A DNA stretch of 64,000 nt, taken from Nitratireductor sp. B36. Its GTDB lineage: Bacteria; Pseudomonadota; Alphaproteobacteria; Rhizobiales; Rhizobiaceae. The translations under genes and the position numbers were made by a program. This document shows, piece after piece, positions 33,630-43,800 of the stretch. The stretch is taken from the NCBI RefSeq assembly GCF_020833685.1, contig NZ_JACKZY010000002.1:620001-684000 (forward strand). Reading direction: 5' to 3'. How positions within the stretch are numbered: position 1 is the stretch's first letter; each line of letters starts with the position of its first letter. A model generated the notes under the pieces. It made no database searches. It was given only the letters and a program-made list of their open reading frames with translations, and had not been told where the DNA came from.

Positions 33630-35066
33630 TTGGAAGCGGAAGCACATGCCTTTCCTTTGACGGAGGTCGCCTTCGTCCTTCTCGTAGCCATTGCGCTCGG
33701 GCTTGGCCTTATGCGGTTGAAGCAACCGCCGCTTGTGGGGTTCATTCTGGCCGGCGTGGTCATGGGGCCGACCGGCTTCGGCCTCATCGGCAATTCCGAA
33801 AACGTGATAGCGCTTGCCGAGATGGGCGTCCTCATGCTGCTTTTCTTCATCGGCATGGAGTTGTCCCTCAGAGCTTTCATCATGAGCCTCAGGCCCGCCG
33901 TGCTCGTGACCGTCGGGCAATTGTCCGTGGCGCTGGCCATCGGTCTGTCCATTGCATGGATGAGCGGAACGGGGCTCGCCGAGGGCATCATCTTCGGCTT
34001 CATCATCGGTATTTCCAGCACGGTCGTCGCCATGAAAATGCTCGACGACATGGACGAACTGCGCCGTGATGCAGGGCGCATCGCCATAGCGGTTCTCATC
34101 GCCCAGGACATTGCCGTTGTGCCGATGCTCATCATCGTCTCCGCGCTGGGTGGCGCGGAGACCAGCCTCGTTGCCATCGCCGCAAAAGTGGCGCTGGCGG
34201 TCGGCTTTCTGGGATGGCTTTTGTGGTGGCTTGGCCGGCGGGGCAAGCTGCGCGTACCCTTCGCCGATGCAATCGGCGACAATGTGGAAATTCTTGCTCT
34301 TGGCGCGCTGGGTGTCTGTTTCGGTGTGGCGGCGCTATCGGGTTTCCTCGGCCTTTCGCCGGCCTACGGCGCATTCGTCGCGGGCATTCTGGTCGGCAAC
34401 TCAAACCTTCGCGCGCGCATCATTCCCGTCATCGAGCCGATTCAGAGCGTGCTCGTGGTGATCTTCTTCCTGTCCATCGGCCTGCTGTTCGATCTGGGCT
34501 ATATCTGGAACAATCTCTGGATGGTGCTGGGGGCAGCGTTTCTTGTCATCGCCGCCAAGACGCTGCTCAATGTTTTTCTGTTGCGCGCCACCGGTCATGA
34601 TCGCAACACGGCGCTGATCGGTGGCCTTTCCATGGCGCAGATCGGCGAGTTTTCATTCGTGCTGGCGGCGGCCGGGCTATCGGCCGGCGCTCTGGCGCAG
34701 GACAGTTATCGTCTCGCGATTGCTGTGACAGCAATCTCCCTTCTCTTCTCGCCTGCCTGGATGTCCGTGATGCGTCGCATCGAAGACGTCGCGGCTCAGG
34801 GTTTCTCTTCCTATCGTGAAGCCTTGTCGGAAGCTTATGCTGATGAGATCGAGAATGTCGGTGAGGGACTTTGGTGGGTGCGCGCCCGCTATCGCGCCGG
34901 CCGGATGACCCTGCGCAAATGGCGCGCGCGCCGTGCGTTGGAAAAGGCCGCCAAGGCGGCCAGGAGGGAACGGGAGGAGCCGCCCCCCGAGGCTGTTACG
35001 ATGGAAGCCACGACCCGGCAACCCGATCAACGAGAGGCCACCGGGACGTCGAAGCAAAAGGTCTAG
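33630..35066 (+). CDS. CPA2-family monovalent cation:proton antiporter
   Basis: This 478-residue protein has about 12 membrane segments in the first 385 residues. Typical motifs are LKQPPLVGFILAGVVMGPTGFGLI, FFIGMELSLR, ISSTVVAMKML and LIAQDIAVVPMLI. The C-terminal tail (about 395-478) is hydrophilic, arginine-rich and has no TrkA-N domain, so this is not a full KefB/KefC. It appears to start at TTG 33630 after an AAGGGGA ribosome site. Its last codons overlap the convergent transglycosylase gene by four bases. Confidence 0.9.
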   Translation: MEAEAHAFPLTEVAFVLLVAIALGLGLMRLKQPPLVGFILAGVVMGPTGFGLIGNSENVIALAEMGVLMLLFFIGMELSLRAFIMSLRPAVLVTVGQLSVALAIGLSIAWMSGTGLAEGIIFGFIIGISSTVVAMKMLDDMDELRRDAGRIAIAVLIAQDIAVVPMLIIVSALGGAETSLVAIAAKVALAVGFLGWLLWWLGRRGKLRVPFADAIGDNVEILALGALGVCFGVAALSGFLGLSPAYGAFVAGILVGNSNLRARIIPVIEPIQSVLVVIFFLSIGLLFDLGYIWNNLWMVLGAAFLVIAAKTLLNVFLLRATGHDRNTALIGGLSMAQIGEFSFVLAAAGLSAGALAQDSYRLAIAVTAISLLFSPAWMSVMRRIEDVAAQGFSSYREALSEAYADEIENVGEGLWWVRARYRAGRMTLRKWRARRALEKAAKAARREREEPPPEAVTMEATTRQPDQREATGTSKQKV

Positions 35067-36241
35067 AGGTTGGAAAACAGTGTCGGTGTCGGCCACCCGT
35101 CGGCGGGCAGGCCAAGGCGCAGTTGCTCCTGGCGCACGGCTTCGCGTGTTCCGGCCCCCAGAATGCCGTCGATCTTACCCACATCGTGGCCGCGGGCGGC
35201 AAGCTTGGTCTGCAGCTGTTTCATCGTCTCCGGCGCCAGGCCCTGTTCAGGCGATCCCACGTCGAAACGGGGCGCACCGGCAAGACGCGCGGCCAGATGT
35301 GCCGCCGTCAGGGTGTAGATGAGCGACTGGTTCCACTCTAGATAAATATCGTAATTGTCATAGACGAGGAAGGCTGGACCCTTGTGCCCCATCGGAAGCA
35401 CCAGTCCTGTCGGCATTCCGTCGGCTGGTAGGGGGCTTCCGTCGCGGCGCGTCACGCCCATTGCCGCCCATTCCGAACGGGGCAGTTTGTTGACGCGGCC
35501 GGTTTTCTCCCAAGCCATCTGGTCGGGCACGCGCACTTCTTCCATCCACGGCTGACCGGGTTTCCAGCCCAGCGACTGAAGGTTTTTTGCTGCGGTCAGA
35601 ATCGCGTCGGGAGAGCTGCCCTTAAGGTCAACTTTGCCGTCGCCATCGCCGTCAACACCCTTGGTGTAATAGTCGGACGGCAACATTTGCATCTGGCCGA
35701 TTTCGCCCGCCCAAGCGCCGGTTACGTCAGCGGGCACCCATCCCTGATCGATCAGGTGCAGAAGCGCGATGAGCTGCGGGCGGAAGATTTCCGGACGGCG
35801 GCAGTCATGCGCCAGCGTGGCGAGCGCGTTGAGGGTCGAGAAGTCACCCTGCACGGCGCCGAAATCCGTCTCCAGCGCCCAGAAAGAGGCGATCACCGGC
35901 CCCGGTACGCCGAACTCGTTCTCTGCCCGTGCAAAGATGTCTGCATATTTCTGCAGATTGGCCGCGCCGTTTTTCAGGCGATAATCGTTGATCATGCGGT
36001 TGGCGAATTCCGCAAACGTCTGGTTGAAGACACCCTGTGCCCGATCGCGCTCCAGAACTTTCTGGTCGATGCGCGCGCCGTTCAGCGCGGAGAGCCCGCG
36101 CTCGCTAACTCCGTCTGCGGCAGCGTCCTGACGCACACCTTCTCGCCAGGCGTTGAAATCACCACCGCACTGTTGCGACAGGGCGTTGCCGGTGAGGCCG
36201 AAGGCAAAGAGCGCTCCGAGCAAAATGGTTTTACTGCGCAT
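35063..36241 (-). CDS. Lytic murein transglycosylase, MltB-like, with peptidoglycan-binding domain
   Basis: This 392-residue exported enzyme has a signal peptide (about 1-22, ALSQ). The SLT_2 catalytic domain (about 30-320) shows IASFWALETDFGAVQGDFSTLNALATLAHDCRR with the catalytic glutamate, and GEIGQMQMLPSDYY. A C-terminal peptidoglycan-binding domain follows (about 335-392; LQTKLAARGHDVGKIDGILGAGTREAVR). It cleaves the glycan with formation of anhydro-muramic ends. No lipobox is present, so it is likely periplasmic and soluble. Confidence 0.94.
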   Translation of the reverse strand: MRSKTILLGALFAFGLTGNALSQQCGGDFNAWREGVRQDAAADGVSERGLSALNGARIDQKVLERDRAQGVFNQTFAEFANRMINDYRLKNGAANLQKYADIFARAENEFGVPGPVIASFWALETDFGAVQGDFSTLNALATLAHDCRRPEIFRPQLIALLHLIDQGWVPADVTGAWAGEIGQMQMLPSDYYTKGVDGDGDGKVDLKGSSPDAILTAAKNLQSLGWKPGQPWMEEVRVPDQMAWEKTGRVNKLPRSEWAAMGVTRRDGSPLPADGMPTGLVLPMGHKGPAFLVYDNYDIYLEWNQSLIYTLTAAHLAARLAGAPRFDVGSPEQGLAPETMKQLQTKLAARGHDVGKIDGILGAGTREAVRQEQLRLGLPADGWPTPTLFSNL

Positions 36242-36284
36242 GTCTACTCTCCTTGGAAACGCACGCCGTGGGCGCTTCGTGTTG

Positions 36285-37085
36285 TCATCTGGCGTTGGCC
36301 TTCAGCCAGTTTTTCCAGGCTGTCGCATTGCCGTTAAACACGTTGATGTCGGCTTTACCCTCTATGCCGGGGATGACACCGGTACCGGTGTATTGCCAGA
36401 AGACCCACGGATGGTTTGCATATTTGTCGTCCGGGTGTCCGGCCACCGAGCGTAACCAGAAGGGATAGCCTTTGAAACTGCTGAGGCCGTTGTCGTCAAA
36501 GAAATCGATCGATGTGTAGATAATGGGGCGCTTGCCGTAATACCGTTCCACCGTATCGAGGAAAATCCGCATCTCTGCGCGCACTTTCTCCGCTGGCGGG
36601 CGGGTCGTGCAGGTTGGCGAGAAAGGGTTCCACTCCATGTCGAGCACGGGTGGGAGTGCCGAGGCATCCCGCGGCACGTTGCGGATAAACCAGCGTGCTT
36701 GTTCGATGGCCGGCCGGCAGAAGTAGAAGAAGTGATAGGCGCCGCGGGGCACACCCGCCGCCTTGGCCTCGCGCCAGTTGCGCGCGAAAAAGTCATCCAC
36801 CCGGTCGCCGCCTTCTGTCGCTTTGATAAAAGCGAAAGAGATGTTGTTGCGCGCGACCTTATTCCAATCGATTTCAGCCTGATATTTGGCGACATCAGTG
36901 CCATGGATCGCATAGTGCCAGGGCGCCCGACCTTTCCATTCATGCGGGTCGGTGTCGCCAAACCGCAGGCCATGGCTGGTTGAAGCGGGTGTTTGCACCT
37001 TGGGAGCAATATCGGAAAAATCATAGTCGACCGTGGAGCAGCCAACGAGCAAGACGGATAGACTGGCGATGATCAAACGACGCAT
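36285..37085 (-). CDS. Lipoprotein GH25 lysozyme
   Basis: This 266-residue protein has a lipoprotein signal (LSVLLVGC, cysteine 16). The GH25 domain shows HGTDVAKYQAEIDWNKVARNNISFAFIKATEG, GAYHFFYF, PPVLDMEWNP and IIYTSIDFFDD, with the acidic catalytic pair in DxE form (DMEW). It hydrolyses peptidoglycan from a membrane anchor. It lies next to the transglycosylase, same strand, 43 bases apart, so the two may act together in wall remodelling. Confidence 0.93.
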   Translation of the reverse strand: MRRLIIASLSVLLVGCSTVDYDFSDIAPKVQTPASTSHGLRFGDTDPHEWKGRAPWHYAIHGTDVAKYQAEIDWNKVARNNISFAFIKATEGGDRVDDFFARNWREAKAAGVPRGAYHFFYFCRPAIEQARWFIRNVPRDASALPPVLDMEWNPFSPTCTTRPPAEKVRAEMRIFLDTVERYYGKRPIIYTSIDFFDDNGLSSFKGYPFWLRSVAGHPDDKYANHPWVFWQYTGTGVIPGIEGKADINVFNGNATAWKNWLKANAR

Positions 37086-37207
37086 GATGTGCAGAGACTC
37101 CCCCGGATGCGAATCAGCGAAATTGAGCGTCGCTCACAGGAATAGGCGAAGATGACAGCCCAGTCACCACGACAGGCCCGGCAGCGAGACGAAATCAAGA
37201 ACTGGAA

Positions 37208-38611
37208 GTGCGAATGTGGCTGATGTTCAGGCTTCTCAAGTGGCTCCTCAGCCTCATTTTGATCGTGCTCATCGGGGGGGCTTTGTGGCTGTATCTTGCT
37301 CCCCCCGCTCTTATCCGCGTTGGTTCCAATTACGCGGCCAAAATTATCTGCTCGAATGTCTTTGTAGCGGGCCGCGACCCGCAGACCGTGCTTGAGCAGG
37401 ATGTTCAGGCGCCGGGGCACCCGCTCCTGAAGCTCATGCGCGTACGGGTCGAGCCGTCCGATGCCACGGTTCACACCGGCCTCTTCGGTGTTTTTGGCGG
37501 GGGGCTTGCCGTCTATCGCGGTGCGACCGGCTGCGCCGCCGTGCCCGATGGCGATGTGGACGCGGCACTGGGCGCCCGTTTCGACAGGCAGGAGCCTTCG
37601 CCTCAGGGGACGGATCTGTGGCCGGATGGCCCGCGCATCGACGTAAAGGGGCATGAGCTGGTGGCCAAACTGCTTGATGATCCCGCGCTCACCGGCCCCG
37701 GCATGCGCGCCGTGGTCGTCGTGCAGGATGGCCGCATCATTGGCGAGCGCTTTGGCGAGGATGTCGCCCATTACACGCAGCCCCTGATCGGCTGGTCCAT
37801 GACCAAAACCGTTACCGCCGCCCTCATCGGCACCCGCCTCAAGGCTGGCCGCCTGTCGGTCGAGGACAGCAATCTGTTCCCTGAATGGGCGGATGACGAA
37901 CGATCGCAGATCACCGTTGCCGATCTTCTCGCCATGGAGAGCGGTCTCTACTTCAACGAGGATTACGGCGATGTGAGCGATGTCACGCGCATGCTCTATC
38001 TCGCCTCGGACATGCCGGCCTTCGCGGCTGACCAGAAGCTTGAAAGCCCGGTCGGCGAGGTTTTCAACTATTCGAGCGGCACGAGTGTTCTCCTGTCGCG
38101 TGTGTGGCAAGACACGTTCAGCGCGCCCCAGGATGCGCTGGCCTGGCCCTATGAGGCCCTGTTCGGTCCGCTCGGCATGGACAGCGCTGTCTTCGAGACC
38201 GATACGCGTGGCACTTATGTCGGGTCCTCAAACCTTTTTGCATCTGCGCGTGACTGGGCGAAGTTCGGCCAGCTTCTCCTTCAGGATGGTGTGTGGAAGG
38301 GCGAGCGCATTCTGCCCGAAGGCTGGGTGCGGTGGATGCGCACCCCCACCGAGGCTTCGGGCGGCGAATATGGCCGTCATGTCTGGCTGCACGGCCCGCG
38401 CGCCAACACACCGCGCGGTGTACCGGAAGACGAGGGTTTCGACCTGCCTTCTGATGCATTCTGGATGCTCGGCCATGACGGTCAGACCATCACGGTCATC
38501 CCCTCGCTGCGCATGGTGGTTGTGCGCATGGGCCTCACACCCTCACGCCTCGGCTACAAGCCACAGGCGCTGATCGAGGCTCTGGCGAAACTTCCGGGGA
38601 AGATGGAGTAG
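37208..38611 (+). CDS. Membrane-anchored serine hydrolase, class C beta-lactamase fold
   Basis: This 467-residue protein has one N-terminal membrane span (about 10-32) and a periplasmic penicillin-binding-protein-like domain. The active-site motifs are SMTK (Ser197, Lys200), YSSG in the usual YxN position, and HDGQ in place of KTG. It may be an esterase, peptidase or D-amino-acid amidase; resistance should not be assumed. GTG 37208 or ATG 37214 are possible starts. It is divergent from the lysozyme gene. Confidence 0.9.
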   Translation: MRMWLMFRLLKWLLSLILIVLIGGALWLYLAPPALIRVGSNYAAKIICSNVFVAGRDPQTVLEQDVQAPGHPLLKLMRVRVEPSDATVHTGLFGVFGGGLAVYRGATGCAAVPDGDVDAALGARFDRQEPSPQGTDLWPDGPRIDVKGHELVAKLLDDPALTGPGMRAVVVVQDGRIIGERFGEDVAHYTQPLIGWSMTKTVTAALIGTRLKAGRLSVEDSNLFPEWADDERSQITVADLLAMESGLYFNEDYGDVSDVTRMLYLASDMPAFAADQKLESPVGEVFNYSSGTSVLLSRVWQDTFSAPQDALAWPYEALFGPLGMDSAVFETDTRGTYVGSSNLFASARDWAKFGQLLLQDGVWKGERILPEGWVRWMRTPTEASGGEYGRHVWLHGPRANTPRGVPEDEGFDLPSDAFWMLGHDGQTITVIPSLRMVVVRMGLTPSRLGYKPQALIEALAKLPGKME

Positions 38612-38620
38612 GGTGAAGTT

Positions 38621-38745
38621 GTGCGTGGTTCGACAAGCTCACCATGAGGGATGGGATTGGCTGCACAACTGGTGAGCAAGGGCGTGGAACCGGTCTTCAC
38701 CGCGAAGCTCCACTTCCCTCATGGTGAGCTTGTCGAACCACGCAC
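38621..38745. repeat. Perfect 30-bp inverted repeat between convergent genes
   Basis: The 30 bases at 38621-38650 (beginning GTGCGTGGTTCGACAAGC) are the exact reverse complement of 38716-38745. They are separated by 65 bases and lie between the serine hydrolase and btaB 3' ends. It belongs to the TTCGACAAGCTCACCATGAG type of REP sequence and could end transcription from both sides. Confidence 0.9.
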
Positions 38746-38749
38746 CACG

Positions 38750-39427
38750 TCACTGCAACAGTATCTCGTCCACCACAGGCAGTTCCACAATCGCCTGCAC
38801 GGCGTAACCGCGAAAAAACGAGTCGAAACGCAGGCTTGCGCCCCGTTTCTCGCATTCCGATTCCAGTGCTTCACGCAGTGAATCACGCGGTGTCACGTGG
38901 AAGGCTGCAAGCCAGCGCCGCAGTCCTGCGCGGAACCAGCCGGGCAGCCGCTCCTGCCGGCCGAAATCCACGATGTGCAGCGAGCCACCCGGCGCGACGC
39001 AGTCGAGGCCGGCTGCAATGGTCTCGCGCCATGGCGGGATCATCGACAGCGAATAGGAAATGAAAACCCGGTCGAACCGGGTTTGCCCGAACAGCGCTTC
39101 GGCATGGAAAGACGATGCATCGGCCTTGGCCAGTTGGGCATCAATGCCCTCGCGCTCCATGCGCCGCCTCGCGGTCGACAGCATCTCCTGCGAGATGTCG
39201 AGGCCGAAGAGCCGCGCGCTCGGATAATGGTCGGACACGAGCGCCAGATTGCGCCCCGTTCCACAGCCCAGCTCCAGTACCGCGCCGTCTTCCGGCACGT
39301 TCAGCCCGCCGATCAGCCCGTCGCGCCCAAGCAGATAATATTTGCGCGTCAGATCATAGATATGGCGCTGGCGGCGATAGACGGCGTCCATCAGGCTGGC
39401 GTGGCCTGCGGCCTGCGGCATGGCCAT
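38750..39427 (-). CDS. btaB: Betaine lipid N-methyltransferase BtaB
   Basis: This 225-residue SAM-dependent methyltransferase has motif I VLELGCGTGRNLALV, LFGLDISQEML and VAPGGSLHIVDFGRQ. BtaB methylates diacylglyceryl-homoserine three times to give the betaine lipid DGTS. The identification rests on its place two bases after btaA and on the family phrase MDAVYRRQRHIYDLTRKYYLLGRD. DGTS replaces phospholipids during phosphate limitation. Confidence 0.93.
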   Translation of the reverse strand: MAMPQAAGHASLMDAVYRRQRHIYDLTRKYYLLGRDGLIGGLNVPEDGAVLELGCGTGRNLALVSDHYPSARLFGLDISQEMLSTARRRMEREGIDAQLAKADASSFHAEALFGQTRFDRVFISYSLSMIPPWRETIAAGLDCVAPGGSLHIVDFGRQERLPGWFRAGLRRWLAAFHVTPRDSLREALESECEKRGASLRFDSFFRGYAVQAIVELPVVDEILLQ

Positions 39428-39429
39428 TC

Positions 39430-40674
39430 TCAGGCCGCCTTCACATAGAGGTGGAAGCCGCCATAGATCGCCGAGCGATCATTGGCTGAAAGTTCGCGCG
39501 AGCGGATTTTCTCATAGTGCCACTGGTTCAGAATGTGGTCGTGTACGCGGCCCGGCAGCAGGCTCGGTGCTGCGGCTGTGCGGAAAATGACGCGCGCGCC
39601 GGGCGCTGCCGTGCGGGTTATCTCGCTCCACAGCGCGTTAAGCTGATCATCGTTCATCCAGTCCTGGGCGTCGAGCAACACATAGCGGTCCACGCTCTGT
39701 GCCGGCTTTTTACCCAGCACATCCATCAGGTTGGCGTGATGCACGGTCACATTGCCTGCTGCTGCGCGGATTGTCTCGAAGTTGCGGCGTTCCAGATAGG
39801 CGGGCAGGGCGGCCTCGTCCTGTGCGGGGTAGTGGCGTGCAAAAGCCTGCCAGGCGAAATAGTTTTCCTTGAGTGGAAAATGGCAGGCGAGTTTTTCAAG
39901 GCGGCTCGAGAGCACGTCTGCCATGCTGCCGTTGCCGGCGGTGATGAGTGAATCGTACTGTGCGGGCGGAATACCCAGGCCGAACAGGGAGGCTTTGCGT
40001 GACGTCGCCCAGCGGACCAATTTCCGCTCGAAGAGGGGCCGCAATTGCTCATCGAAGAAAAGGCGCTGGTCGCGCATAGAACGTGATTTCATGATGTCGG
40101 CAGGGTTCACGCCATAAAGTTTTGCGACCGTGTGGCCCGTGGCGATGAAGAAGCCGAGTAGGCCTTTGCGATAGAAATTCTTGCTGAATGCATCGATCCG
40201 GCGGCGCCCGAGCGGTCCACGTTTTTCCCAATGCCGGCGTGACTGGGCATCGAGTGCGGGCGCGATGAAACGTTCATAGGCCTGTTTGTTGGAGCGCTGG
40301 TTGGTGGCGCCGAAAAACCGGAGGAGGTCGCCATGGTTTGGCAATGTCTTGAAGGCTGCGAGCTTCAGCCGGTTGAGCGCCACATGCGCGGCGTTCAGGT
40401 CCACGGCGTCGATCTTCGCCGGCTGGCGGGTGAGATAGGCCAGCACATTGCAGCCGCCCGACGCGATGGTGACGACGCGATGGCTCTCATCGAGTTCCAT
40501 CGCCGCGATGTCCACGTCCGGGTCTTCCCAGATCTGCGGATAGACGAGGCCCGAGAAAAGAAGGGCGAAGAGGCGTTCGGAAAGGCCGGCGCGCGTGGTG
40601 GCCCTGTTCTGATAGACCGCCTTGCCGAGATGGCGGCGGGTGGAAAGGCCGGTGCCGGCTGAAAGATCTGTCAT
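39430..40674 (-). CDS. btaA: S-adenosylmethionine:diacylglycerol 3-amino-3-carboxypropyl transferase BtaA
   Basis: This 414-residue protein (DUF3419 family) starts betaine lipid synthesis by moving the aminocarboxypropyl group of SAM to diacylglycerol. Family phrases include LVYPQIWEDPDVDIAAMEL, VVTIASGGCNVLAYLTR and VDLNAAHVALNRLKLAA. It heads a two-gene operon with btaB. A Pho box-like site lies 45 bases upstream and a hairpin covers its ribosome site, both supporting control by phosphate status. Confidence 0.95.
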   Translation of the reverse strand: MTDLSAGTGLSTRRHLGKAVYQNRATTRAGLSERLFALLFSGLVYPQIWEDPDVDIAAMELDESHRVVTIASGGCNVLAYLTRQPAKIDAVDLNAAHVALNRLKLAAFKTLPNHGDLLRFFGATNQRSNKQAYERFIAPALDAQSRRHWEKRGPLGRRRIDAFSKNFYRKGLLGFFIATGHTVAKLYGVNPADIMKSRSMRDQRLFFDEQLRPLFERKLVRWATSRKASLFGLGIPPAQYDSLITAGNGSMADVLSSRLEKLACHFPLKENYFAWQAFARHYPAQDEAALPAYLERRNFETIRAAAGNVTVHHANLMDVLGKKPAQSVDRYVLLDAQDWMNDDQLNALWSEITRTAAPGARVIFRTAAAPSLLPGRVHDHILNQWHYEKIRSRELSANDRSAIYGGFHLYVKAA

Positions 40675-40682
40675 GGGTCTCT

Positions 40683-40705
40683 CCCCTCAATCTTTTATTG
40701 AGGGG
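40683..40705 (-). promoter_or_regulatory. Hairpin over the btaA ribosome site
   Basis: CCCCTCAAT-N5-ATTGAGGGG is a perfect 9-bp inverted repeat. On the btaA mRNA the 3' arm runs into GGGGAGAGACCC before the ATG, so the GGGGAG ribosome site is partly inside the stem. It could restrain translation. Confidence 0.6.
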
Positions 40706-40718
40706 CTACTGCGCTTCC

Positions 40719-40736
40719 ATGACAGGCGCGTGAACG
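40719..40736 (-). promoter_or_regulatory. Putative Pho box of btaAB
   Basis: On the minus strand this reads CGTTCACGCGCCTGTCAT. The second half-site is a perfect CTGTCAT and the first (CGTTCAC) matches four of seven bases at the correct four-base spacing. PhoB controls btaAB in related bacteria. Confidence 0.65.
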
Positions 40737-40764
40737 CTGAATGACCGAGTGTGACGGGGCTGTT

Positions 40765-40787
40765 AAAGGCGGGGAATATTCCCCGCC
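40765..40787 (-). terminator. Terminator of the oxoprolinase gene
   Basis: GGCGGGGAATATTCCCCGCC (40768-40787) is a perfect 20-bp palindrome, followed on the minus strand by TTTAACA, just after the oxoprolinase stop. Confidence 0.7.
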
Positions 40788-40803
40788 CGCAGTGCCGAGC
40801 GCT

Positions 40804-43800
40804 TTACGCCTTTCCGAACCCACCGGCGGTGGGCGTGGTCACGATCACCGCTTCACCGGCCTCGATGACTGTCTGGTCGCAGCCCTTGAGCGTTTCGACG
40901 TGGCCATCACGGCGGCGCACCTCGGTCTTGCCCATTTCTCCGTCTCCGCCGCCCTCTACGCCGCGTGGCGGCAGGGTGCGGTGAGAGGAGAGAATGGCGC
41001 ATTCCATGGTTTCGAGGAAGCGAATGGTGCGGCGCGTGCCGTCGCCCGCATTCCACTTGCCCTTGCCGCCAGAGCCTTCGCGGATATGGAAGTCCTCGAG
41101 CAGAACCGGGAAGCGCAGTTCAAGGATTTCCGGGTCCGTCAGGCGCGAATTGGTCATGTGGACATGCACGCCCGACGCGCCGTCAAAGCCGCGTCCGTCA
41201 TTCATGCGGCCAGCCGGAGAGCCGGAGCAGATTGTTTCGTAATACTGATATTCTTCATTGCCGAAGGTCAGATTGTTCATCGTGCCCTGGCTGTTGGCGA
41301 TGGCCTTCATCGCGCCGAACAGCGCATTGGTGACGTGCTGGGACGTCTCCACATTGCCGGCCACGACAGCCGCCGGATAGGAGGGGCGCAGCATGCAGCC
41401 TTCCGGGATCACGATGTTGATCGGCCTGAGGCAGCCCGCATTCATCGGGATCTGCCCTTCCACCATCACGCGGAAGGCATAGAGCACCGCCGCGCGGGTC
41501 ACCGGTTCGGGCGCGTTGAAATTGTTCTTTTGAACATCCGATGTGCCGGTGAAATCGACGGTCGCCTCGCGCTTTTCACGGTCGACGGTGATCTTCACCT
41601 TGATCACCTGGCCGGTATCGGTCGGATATTCATATTCCGATGCGTCCGGCAGGCGTTCGAGCACGCGGCGCACGGCTTCTGCCGCATTGTCCTGCACATG
41701 GCCCATATAGGCCTGCACCACGTCCAGACCGAACTGGTCGATCATCTTGCGCAGTTCCGCCACGCCCTTTTCATTGGCGGCGATCTGCGCCTTCAGATCG
41801 GCGATGTTCTGGTGCGGATTGCGTGCGGGGTAGGGGTGGTCGGTCAAAAGCGTGTGCAGGTCCTGTTCGCGGAACCGCCCGCCATCGACGAGCTTGAAAT
41901 TGTCGAACAGAACGCCTTCCTCGTCCACCGTGGTCGCCAGCGGTGTCATGGAGCCGGGGGCGGTGCCGCCAACATCGGCATGGTGGCCGCGCGAGGCGGT
42001 GTAGAACAGGATGGTTTCGCCGCGATCATCAAACACGGGCGTGACCACCGTGATGTCGGGCAAATGCGTGCCGCCATTATAGGGCGCGTTCAGCGCGAAC
42101 ACGTCGCCGGGGCGGATATTGCCGTTGTTCAGCCGGATGATTGTTTCAACCGAACGGTCCATGGAGCCCAGATGCACCGGCATGTGCGGGGCGTTTGCCA
42201 CCAGCGCGCCATTCTGGTCGAACACCGCGCAGGAGAAGTCGAGCCGCTCCTTGATGTTCACCGAATAGGCGGTGTTTTGCAGCGTCACGCCCATCTGTTC
42301 GGCGATCGACATGAACAGGTTGTTGAAGACCTCGAGCATCACCGGGTCGGCTTCTGTGCCAAGGGCTGCCATGCGGGCCTTTTTCTCCACGCGCCGCATG
42401 AGGATATGATCGAGTGCTGTGATCTCGGCCTGCCAGCCGGGCTCCACGACAACCGTCTGGTTGGCCTCGATGATGAGGGCAGGCCCGTTGATTTTTGCAC
42501 CGCGCGACAGGGCTTCACGCCGGAAGACGCCGGCATCATGCCATGCGCCATCGCAGAAGATGGGACGCGTTTCGCCAGGCTGTGGCATCGCTTCGGTGGT
42601 CGCCTGCTCCTGCTCCACCGGTCGTCCGTCGCCAGCGTCCAGTCCCTCGACGCTGACGGCCTCCACCACCATCGGCTTGTCGTCATAGACGAAGCCGAAC
42701 TGCGCCTTGTGCGCCGCCTCGAAGGCGGCTTTGGCAGTCTCAAGCGTTCCGTCGAAGGCAATGGGCAGCGTGGTGTCGGTGCCCTCGTAGCGGATTTCCA
42801 GCTTTGTGGCCCAGACCACCTTGTCGCCGGTGATGCCCTGATCGGCCAGTTCGGCGCGCACTTCTTCGCGCAGCGACGCCGAAAGCGCGTCGATGGCCTC
42901 CAGCGCGCTTTTTGAGAATGGCTGCATCAGCGCCTGCTGGCGCGAGGCAAAGACGGTCGCCAGCCCGATGCCATAGGCTGAAAGCAGGCCCGACATCGGA
43001 TGGATGAGCACGGCTTCCATGCCAAGCGCGTCGGCCACGAGACAGGCATGCTGGCCGCCTGCGCCGCCAAAACAGTTCAGGAGGTAGCCCGTCACGTCAT
43101 AGCCGCGCTGTACGGAAATCTTCTTCACCGCATTGGCCATGTTTTCCACGGCAATGGTGACAAAACCTTCGGCCACGGCTTCCGGAGGGCGCCCGTCGCC
43201 GAGCTTTTCGGCAAGCGCGGTGAAACGCGCGCGCACGGCGTCGACATCGAGCGGTTGGTTCTGCTCGGGGCCGAAAATGGCCGGGAAGAAGTCGGGCTGC
43301 AATTTTCCGAGCATCACATTGGCATCGGTCACGGCGAGTGGCCCGCCACGGCGGTAGCAGGCGGGGCCGGGATTGGCACCAGCCGAATCCGGACCGACCT
43401 TGAGCCGGTTGTCCTCGAAATGCAGCACCGAGCCGCCGCCGGCGGCCACGGTGTGTATGCGCATCATCGGCGCGCGAATGCGCACGCCCGCCACTTCCGT
43501 GTCGAAGGCGCGTTCATATTCTCCGTCATAATGGGCGACATCCGTCGAAGTGCCGCCCATGTCGAAGCCGATCACCTTGTCGAAGCCGGCAAGCCGCGCG
43601 GTCTCCACCATGCCGACCACGCCGCCGGCAGGACCGGAGAGGATCGCATCCTTGCCCTGAAACTTGTCGGCTGCGGTCAGACCGCCCGACGACATCATGA
43701 ATTTGAGGCTGGGGCCCTGGCCGTTCTCATCGACGCCCAGTTCTGCCGCCACGCGGCTCACATAGCGTGACAGGATCGGCGACAGATAGGCATCCACCAC

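Noticed and set aside
33630-35066. KefB/KefC glutathione-gated potassium channel
   Set aside because: The C-terminal TrkA-N nucleotide domain is missing; only the CPA2 transport part is present.
40741-42915. A 724-codon plus-strand frame opposite the oxoprolinase gene
   Set aside because: Same reason: a shadow of a strongly coding gene, with no recognisable motif or ribosome site.
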